Source: JAUIGE01 sp045106685 (GTDB lineage Bacteria > Bacteroidota > Bacteroidia > J057). From it: a DNA stretch of 46,961 bases. The stretch spans positions 1 to 46,961 of the forward strand of contig JBGCFB010000060.1 in the NCBI GenBank assembly GCA_045106685.1, in the 5' to 3' direction. This document shows positions 41,708 to 46,961 of this stretch, piece after piece; positions within the stretch are counted from its first letter, which is position 1; each line of letters opens with the position of its first letter. The position numbers and the translations under genes were made by a program. Below the pieces are notes generated by a model. The model did not search any database. It had not been told where the DNA came from and worked only from the letters and a program-made list of their open reading frames with translations.

Positions 41708-42949
41708 TTATTTTTTCTCAACATCTTCCAAACGCATAACCTTCTGATTAGTAGTAACCAAAAAGTCCTTCTTTGCTTTACCCATTTGAAAGAGTGCTTT
41801 GAACTGTCTCCAAACAAAAACGGGAACCTTAAGCATAGCTTTAAAAACCGATGCTGGCGCTCCACCTAATTTGAGGGCAAGCATAAAGTTGAGTCCAAAG
41901 ATCACAACAGCAAGCACGAGTGCTACCGCTCCCCAGGCCCAGGGCGATGCTCCAAAGAACAACCAGCCAACCAGGTCTATTCCCCCTAAAATAATGGAGC
42001 CTGAAACGAGTAAAAACATTGGAGGATAGGCAGCATAAAGCCCTGACAGAAAGCGATTTACATCAAGTTTAGCCAAACCCTTGAGTGCAACTCCCAGTGC
42101 CTGAGGCAAGTGTCTAAAGTAGGCATGAAGCCAACGGGTACGCTGACGCTCAAGTTGTCCACCTTCACTGATTTTCTCATCGTAGAGACGCGCATCATGC
42201 GCACAACCAATCCGGTAACCTTGCCCTACGAGCTGATGCTGCAAGATTTTATCTTCAGCGGCGATCACACCATGCTTATCGATATCCATTTCTTCGGTAT
42301 CGAGATAAGCCTTAAACAAATCCATGCGGACGGCTTGTCCGGAACCTGCAATATTGGTGGATGAACCCAAACGCCATGGGACGTAGCGGGTCGTGTAGTT
42401 ATAATAATATTCGCCTGCAGCATCAATGCACGCAATCGTGCTGTCCAGGTTTTTTGCAACCCGAAGGCCCTGCACTGCTGGATATCCGCTCACGAGATAA
42501 TCGTTTAGCCGCTTGAGGAAATGTGTGGGGGCGAGATTGTCAGGATCAAAAATGACCGCATGACTATGTGCTCGCTGGGTTTGCTCGACGCCATAACGCA
42601 TGGAGCGCACTTTGGAATTGAGCGGAGCCGCTGGCTGGTGTACGGTCAGGTTCTCATGCGAAATAGGAAATTCGCCTTCACACTGATCACCTACCAGGTA
42701 GATATGAAAGTGAGGATACTGCTGTTTGAGCAACGACTCCACGAGTGGAACCGCGATATCCATGTTTTTGTAGGCTGTGATCACACAGGCGAAGTCTGCC
42801 TCCGGGGCGGCTTCAGGAATATGAGGCTCTTTTTTTAAGGATGAAAAAAAGACACCCAATGCATGAAACACTAACCAGAATACTGGAATAGCATGCAGAA
42901 TAAGCCAAATGACGAGCAGGATTTTCATTTTATTTTTCTCTTCGCCCAA
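41708..42949 (-). CDS. Membrane-bound processive-type family 2 glycosyltransferase
   Basis: A 413-residue enzyme with an N-terminal membrane helix (LLVIWLILHAIPVFWLVFHA), a cytoplasmic GT-A domain and three or so helices after residue 300. Catalytic features are DFACVITAYKN, the FDPDN metal site (AVIFDPDNLAP), the acceptor-site ED in VIAAEDKILQHQL and the Q-x-x-R-W motif in QRTRWLHAY. The last is typical of hyaluronan, cellulose and poly-GlcNAc synthases. It may make or extend a surface polysaccharide. The N terminus is either the ATG at 42949 or, more likely, the one at 42928. A short tandem heptamer lies just upstream. Confidence 0.85.
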   Translation of the reverse strand: MGEEKNKMKILLVIWLILHAIPVFWLVFHALGVFFSSLKKEPHIPEAAPEADFACVITAYKNMDIAVPLVESLLKQQYPHFHIYLVGDQCEGEFPISHENLTVHQPAAPLNSKVRSMRYGVEQTQRAHSHAVIFDPDNLAPTHFLKRLNDYLVSGYPAVQGLRVAKNLDSTIACIDAAGEYYYNYTTRYVPWRLGSSTNIAGSGQAVRMDLFKAYLDTEEMDIDKHGVIAAEDKILQHQLVGQGYRIGCAHDARLYDEKISEGGQLERQRTRWLHAYFRHLPQALGVALKGLAKLDVNRFLSGLYAAYPPMFLLVSGSIILGGIDLVGWLFFGASPWAWGAVALVLAVVIFGLNFMLALKLGGAPASVFKAMLKVPVFVWRQFKALFQMGKAKKDFLVTTNQKVMRLEDVEKK

Positions 42950-42976
42950 TTTTACAAAAAACGCGCCACATTAACG

Positions 42977-43018
42977 GGTTTCAGGTTTCAGGTTTCAGGT
43001 TTCAGGTTTCAGGTTTCA
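42977..43018. repeat. Six tandem copies of GGTTTCA
   Basis: Six exact head-to-tail copies of the heptamer GGTTTCA lie between the GT2 gene start and the stop of the LegB-like gene. They are in a non-coding gap of about 130 bases. Copy number could vary by slippage. Confidence 0.95.
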
Positions 43019-43078
43019 GAAAACTGGCCTAACTTTAAACATGCAACTTTCAACTTGAAACCAAAAGCTTCCAACTAC

Positions 43079-44062
43079 TTAGAGTTGATAATCACTACGA
43101 GGGTAATGCTTCAGGTTTTTTTCTTGCGAAAACCAACGTATCGTTTCTTCAAGTCCTTGTTCCAAATTGTATTGAGGAGCCCAGTCGGTAAGGTTTTTTA
43201 CTTTTTTATTGGAACCAAAAAGTCGCATCACTTCACTACTAGATGGCCGCAAGCGCGCCTCATCGCGCGTGAGAATAGCCTGAGGATTGATCAGCTGAAT
43301 AAGCTCCAGGGCTAGATTCTCAATCGAGATCTCAGCTTCTGAGGCGAGGTTTACTTCCTCTCCAATCGTTTTGTCTGAAGCAGCAATGGCGGAAAAACCG
43401 GCGACCGTATCTTTTACAAAAAGGAAATCACGCGTTGGACGCAAATCGCCCAACTTGATCGATGTTTCACCTTTCAGCAATTGCGTAATAATCGTGGGAA
43501 TAACTGCGCGGGTAGACTGGCGAGGGCCATACGTATTGAATGGCCGGACGATGCTTACGGGTAACTCAAAAGAGCGATAAAAGCTCTCCGCCAATCGGTC
43601 TGCGCCGATTTTGGTAGCGCTGTAAGGCGACTGCCCTTGGTGCGGATGTTTCTCGTCGATAGGCACATACTGAGCAGTGCCATACACCTCCGAAGTAGAG
43701 GTAATCAATACGCGACTGAGGTTCGCATCCCTGGCAGCCTGAAGCACATTGAGTGTGCCTTTTATATTGGTATCGACATAGCTGTCGGGAGCGTGGTAGC
43801 TATATGGAATGGCGATAAGCGCCGCCAGATGATAGACTTGCTCGACTCCCTCCATGGCCTTGCGCACACTGTTGGGGTCGCGTACATCGCCAGCATAGAC
43901 TTCGATCGCGTTTTGAGTTTCGACCGGCAGGCTATCCAACCACCCACGGCTCCCAAAGGAGTTGTAAAGGACAAAGGCACGAACTTTATGCCCGAGTTCC
44001 AGCAAATGCTCTACGAGGTGGCTGCCAATAAATCCGTCGGCTCCGGTTACTAGCACTTTCAT
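43079..44062 (-). CDS. legB: NAD-dependent nucleotide-sugar 4,6-dehydratase, LegB-like
   Basis: A 327-residue short-chain-dehydrogenase enzyme acting on a nucleotide sugar in the cytoplasm. The NAD site is VTGADGFIGSHLVEHLL. The catalytic set is TSTSEVYGT and the Y-x-x-x-K motif in YSATKIGADRL. The blocks VRAFVLYNSFGSRGWLDSL and PYSYHAPDSYVDTNIKGTLN are very like the LegB family (TIGR04180), which makes the first intermediate of legionaminic acid from GDP-GlcNAc. The preceding nucleotidyltransferase overlaps it by one base, which fits supply of the activated sugar. The aminotransferase, synthase and other partners are not in the window. A different dehydratase or epimerase of the family is possible. 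Confidence 0.8.
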   Translation of the reverse strand: MKVLVTGADGFIGSHLVEHLLELGHKVRAFVLYNSFGSRGWLDSLPVETQNAIEVYAGDVRDPNSVRKAMEGVEQVYHLAALIAIPYSYHAPDSYVDTNIKGTLNVLQAARDANLSRVLITSTSEVYGTAQYVPIDEKHPHQGQSPYSATKIGADRLAESFYRSFELPVSIVRPFNTYGPRQSTRAVIPTIITQLLKGETSIKLGDLRPTRDFLFVKDTVAGFSAIAASDKTIGEEVNLASEAEISIENLALELIQLINPQAILTRDEARLRPSSSEVMRLFGSNKKVKNLTDWAPQYNLEQGLEETIRWFSQEKNLKHYPRSDYQL

Positions 44063-44814
44063 CAGAATTCGATATGAGGGATGTCACGTTGAGCCTTTTC
44101 GTAATCTTCCGGTGTGCCGATGTCCAGCCAATAATCCTGAATAGCAAAATGCCCCACCGTATATTCCGTATCGATCAATTCACGCATCAAATCGGTCGCG
44201 TGATAGGCCTGCTCACTTGGCACGAGCGAAAGCAGCTGTCGCTTGATCAGGTAAATGCCTGCATTGGCGTAGTAGGTATAGGTCGGCTTTTCGGCGAAGC
44301 CGGTGATTTTATCGCCTTCTGTTTCCAGAATCGCATAGGGAACCGGCACCTCGTATGGAATGCTGGCGACCATCATGTCGGCCTCTTGGGCTAAAAAAGC
44401 AGCCATCATCGCACCGAGGTCTATATTGGTAAGCAGATCGGCGTTCATAACCAATACTACTTCTTCTTTGAAGTCGTCTATCTTGGCGATCGGACCGAAT
44501 GTTCCCAAGGGAGAATCTTCTCGTATATAGCTGATTTTCAGCCCACTACTCTCTCCATTCCCAAATGCTTCCTCAAACTGATCTGCCAAATATCCAACTG
44601 ATAAATGAACATGCTTCACGCCATATTTCGCCAAACGGTCAAATGTATGTGCGACAATAGGCTTGCCCGCCAGCGGCAAAAGCGGCTTGGGGACGGTGTC
44701 GGTGTGAGGCCGCAGGCGCGTACCGCGACCACCAGCAATCACTACTGCTTCAAGGGGAAGGATGGACTGTCTTGTATTCAGAGCTATTTTTTTGTTTGAT
44801 CTAAGAGTGCGCAA
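44062..44814 (-). CDS. Sugar-1-phosphate nucleotidyltransferase
   Basis: A 250-residue cytoplasmic enzyme that makes a nucleotide sugar from a sugar phosphate. Motifs are the activator/NTP loop AVVIAGGRGTRLRPHTDTVP, then KPLLPLAGKPIV, the metal aspartate in VVLVMNADLL, and the later blocks GFAEKPTYTYYANAGIYLI and YWLDIGTPEDYEKAQRDIP. It resembles the NTase part of PtmE, a glucosamine-1-phosphate guanylyltransferase used with LegB, but lacks CBS domains. Guanylyl specificity is inferred from context. No ATG or GTG precedes the conserved start. The frame begins at a TTG (44814) that lies inside a TAAGTTTG -7 box, so the real initiator is uncertain and may be a rare codon further in. Confidence 0.82.
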   Translation of the reverse strand: MRTLRSNKKIALNTRQSILPLEAVVIAGGRGTRLRPHTDTVPKPLLPLAGKPIVAHTFDRLAKYGVKHVHLSVGYLADQFEEAFGNGESSGLKISYIREDSPLGTFGPIAKIDDFKEEVVLVMNADLLTNIDLGAMMAAFLAQEADMMVASIPYEVPVPYAILETEGDKITGFAEKPTYTYYANAGIYLIKRQLLSLVPSEQAYHATDLMRELIDTEYTVGHFAIQDYWLDIGTPEDYEKAQRDIPHIEF

Positions 44815-44819
44815 ACTTA
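44812..44819 (-). promoter_or_regulatory. -7 box at the start of the nucleotidyltransferase gene
   Basis: On the minus strand TAAGTTTG matches TAnnTTTG exactly. Its TTG is also the first possible start codon of the nucleotidyltransferase frame. If this promoter is used, transcription would begin inside that frame and the TTG could not be the start. Confidence 0.4.
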
Positions 44820-44885
44820 CGGTAAGTAACGGATATTTATCGTGTTGTGATGGATGGGGCTATTGAGAATAGCCATTAAACTCGA

Positions 44886-46085
44886 CTATTTTTTCCCTGC
44901 CAGCTCAGCATACATATTGTTCAATGAGATACTGATGAGTTCCCAATTGAGGTGTTGACTAATAGCGCTTGCAGCATTCTGAGCATATTGCGCGTATTGT
45001 TCTTTATCTCGATAAAGAATAAGTACTTTTTCAGCAAAATCTTTTTCTTCCCTATCAGTAAAAACTAACCCACAGTCGTAATCACGAGCAATATTGGCCT
45101 GAGCATCACAATCACTTACTAATATGGGTCTACCAAATGCCATATATTGAAAAATCTTATTGGCATAAGTAGTATTATGATGAATATTTTGGTGTATAGG
45201 GCAAGTCCCGACTGCTGAGGCAGAAATATAAGAGGGGAAAGTACTCATGTTTTGCCATCCTTCAAAGTCAACAAAATCGCTCACACTCTCTTCTTGAGCT
45301 AGTTTTTTCAGAATAGCATCATCTTTACTTGTCCCCAAAATGACCAACTTTATTTCCGGTATGCAAGGAACTATATGCTTAAGCGCTTTTATCATTGTGC
45401 CAATACCTCGTCGTAGCCCCGTATCGCCAATGTACAATAAAACGAAGTGCTGCTTATAGCGACTAATAATTTCTTTATGGAGTGAGTATTCCGTGTAAAA
45501 TTGTTTTCTTACAGTATTTGGGACTATTACAAACTTCGTTTTTCCTATCCCCAAAGCGTCAATATAATAGTCCCGCGCTTCTTTGGTTACCACGATGGTT
45601 TTCTGTGCCTGTCTTATCGCTTGGGCTTCTCGTTTTTTCCAGATTGAGGGATAGATTAATATTTTTCCCAAAAAAGATGTTACATGGGGATAGCTCTTCA
45701 TGATTTCAGGTCGATTTTCATGAAGATCAAGGATCGTGGAAAGGCCTAGTTTTTTTGCCGCGTTGCCTGCGCCTTTTGCTATCGCCATATCATGTATATG
45801 GCATATTTCAGCTTTTGATTTCGTCAAAAAGTCTACTATAAGGGGCTGCAAAATCCAACGATAAACCGGAAAGGTATGAGCAAGACTCGCTAAGCTTCGA
45901 ACGTGCTTAGGAACATGATAGCGATGTATATGTATCGTATGCAAGGTGATTTTTTCATACTTCTTTTTCCCAAACGCCAGACAAAAAAGATGAACTTCAT
46001 GCCCCTCTTCGATAAGTGCTTTGCATTCGTTCTCCACTCTAGGGTCTGGCGGAAAGGTATTGTCGAGTATCATCCCTATGATCAT
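44886..46085 (-). CDS. Family 4 glycosyltransferase
   Basis: A 399-residue retaining GT-B glycosyltransferase of the cell envelope. The N-terminal domain begins IIGMILDNTFPPDPRVENEC and EGHEVHLFCLAFGKKKYEK, typical of GT4 enzymes. The acceptor-side block AEICHIHDMAIAKGAGNAAK is clear. The C-terminal donor domain has FVLLYIGDTGLRRGIGTMIK and VILGTSKDDAI, then a shortened YANKIFQYMAFGRPILVSDC donor site with the E of the E-x7-E motif replaced by Y/F-rich context. It probably adds one sugar to a lipid-linked glycan. It starts at a good ATG and is separated from the next gene by about 60 bases. Confidence 0.85.
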   Translation of the reverse strand: MIIGMILDNTFPPDPRVENECKALIEEGHEVHLFCLAFGKKKYEKITLHTIHIHRYHVPKHVRSLASLAHTFPVYRWILQPLIVDFLTKSKAEICHIHDMAIAKGAGNAAKKLGLSTILDLHENRPEIMKSYPHVTSFLGKILIYPSIWKKREAQAIRQAQKTIVVTKEARDYYIDALGIGKTKFVIVPNTVRKQFYTEYSLHKEIISRYKQHFVLLYIGDTGLRRGIGTMIKALKHIVPCIPEIKLVILGTSKDDAILKKLAQEESVSDFVDFEGWQNMSTFPSYISASAVGTCPIHQNIHHNTTYANKIFQYMAFGRPILVSDCDAQANIARDYDCGLVFTDREEKDFAEKVLILYRDKEQYAQYAQNAASAISQHLNWELISISLNNMYAELAGKK

Positions 46086-46143
46086 GATAGAACTAGCTTT
46101 GGGGTTTAGGAATTATTTATCAAGTTTCGAAATTCCAGCTTAA

Positions 46144-46961
46144 TCAACTACTAAGAATACGCCACAGGTTATTAATGAGCTTTTCCTGATTAAACTCTCG
46201 AAGGACATGCTTCCGCGCAGCCTTACCGATCTGGCCAGCTTTGTCAGGGTCTTCTATCAAAACTTCCATTGCATCGGCCATGCCTTGTATATCTCTTTCC
46301 TCTACCAATAAGCCAGTGATACCATCCAAGATCACTTCTGGTATTCCGGCGTGGCGCGTAGAAATAACCGGAAGCCCTAATAAACCTGCTTCAAGTATCG
46401 CAACTGGGGTTCCTTCTCGGTCGCCATTTGAAGCGATAACAGAATGCTGAATAAAGGCTCGAGCTCCTCTACTAATTGTCGTTATTTCATCAATGGTAAG
46501 TCTTCCATGAAATACAACTTGTTTTTCAAGACCCAACTCATGCACCAATGTCTTGATGGATGTTAGAAGCAAACCATTTCCGACGATACTGAGCCTTGCT
46601 TCTGGGTACTTTGCAACAACCTTTGCAAAGGCCTTTATAGAATAGGCATATCCCTTTTTTTCTACAAAACCAGCCACCGCGACAAAATGAGGAGGGTTTT
46701 GGGCTGGCAAAGCCTCAACCTCAGGCACATTATTAGGTCCGCATGGATTGTAATGCATGAGTGAACGGGAAATACCCTGGGCTTCCAGAAGATTCATCAT
46801 GTCTTTGGAAACTCCTATAACGGCTTTTGCTTTTGTATTGAACTCATGGTAACGGTGACCGTATTTTTTCAACACCCAGTCAACAGTTCCGTCATATCCT
46901 AAAAAATATACAACAAGCGGTATACCCAGCTTTTGACAGGTATCCATAATATTTACCCCAA
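46144..46961 (-). CDS. Family 4 glycosyltransferase (partial, N terminus outside the window)
   Basis: The frame is open through the window end, so the ATG at 46947 is internal: GVNIMDTCQKLGIPLVVYFL reads as an inner GT4 segment. Downstream are FVAVAGFVEKKGYAYSIKAF, EARLSIVGNGLLL, GLEKQVVFHGRLTIDEI and the donor site DREGTPVAILEAGLLGLPVI with E-x-x-x-x-x-x-x-E, then the stop at 46144. This is the pattern of colanic-acid/exopolysaccharide GT4 enzymes. At least 272 residues are present. It is the first gene seen of the minus-strand glycan cluster and probably continues it upstream. Confidence 0.88.
   Translation of the reverse strand, partial: GVNIMDTCQKLGIPLVVYFLGYDGTVDWVLKKYGHRYHEFNTKAKAVIGVSKDMMNLLEAQGISRSLMHYNPCGPNNVPEVEALPAQNPPHFVAVAGFVEKKGYAYSIKAFAKVVAKYPEARLSIVGNGLLLTSIKTLVHELGLEKQVVFHGRLTIDEITTISRGARAFIQHSVIASNGDREGTPVAILEAGLLGLPVISTRHAGIPEVILDGITGLLVEERDIQGMADAMEVLIEDPDKAGQIGKAARKHVLREFNQEKLINNLWRILSS

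Noticed and set aside
42977..43018. CRISPR array
   Set aside because: The repeat is only seven bases long and has no spacers; it is a simple tandem tract.
43637..44053. 138-residue frame opposite the LegB-like gene
   Set aside because: Antisense to a clearly conserved enzyme. No start signal and no domain.

Overview
The window is a stretch of chromosome from a Bacteroidota bacterium, most likely from the Saprospiria (the group of Lewinella and Haliscomenobacter). Four things support this. Promoters match the Bacteroidota pattern TTG-N19/20-TAnnTTTG. One protein carries a recognisable type IX secretion (T9SS) C-terminal domain. There is a SusC-like TonB receptor without SusD. There is also a 4368-residue surface protein built of PKD/Ig-like and HYR repeats. 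Base composition is near even, except for an A+T-rich island at about 12.5-14.8 kb. I see no rRNA, tRNA, CRISPR array, transposase or integrase.

Layout. Positions 1-876 hold the possible 3' end of one gene and then non-coding DNA. From 0.9 to 12.5 kb come housekeeping and accessory genes: an exported M14 carboxypeptidase, purD, glycerate kinase, an AlkC-type DNA glycosylase, a small antitoxin-like protein, an ethanolamine-permease-like transporter, an exported thioredoxin-fold protein and the magnesium transporter MgtE. From 12.46 to 14.80 kb is an A+T-rich island of two immunity-like genes (Imm35-like and Imm43-like) and a DUF3592-like membrane protein, separated by copies of one intergenic repeat family. 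No intact toxin is present. From 14.85 to 19.2 kb come an ABM-fold protein, then a tightly packed unit of subtilase, EI24/CysZ-like membrane protein and beta-barrel protein, then two small unknown proteins.

From 19.4 to 36.7 kb the minus strand carries a TonB-dependent receptor, a T9SS-sorted beta-sandwich protein and the giant HYR protein, each with promoter or terminator signals. The giant lacks a T9SS domain and ends in two dockerin-like calcium loops. Its small neighbour has a cohesin-like N-terminal fold and does have a T9SS domain. A matched surface pair is therefore possible, but this is inference.

From 37.0 to 47.0 kb is envelope glycan synthesis: lpxB coupled to a WaaE-like glycosyltransferase on the plus strand. 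Facing it on the minus strand are two GT4 glycosyltransferases, a nucleotidyltransferase and LegB-like 4,6-dehydratase pair (possible nonulosonic-acid-type sugar), two GT2 enzymes and a polytopic membrane protein. The last gene runs off the window end.

All calls come from reading the sequence. No database search was made, so family names rest on recognised motifs and sequence patterns.
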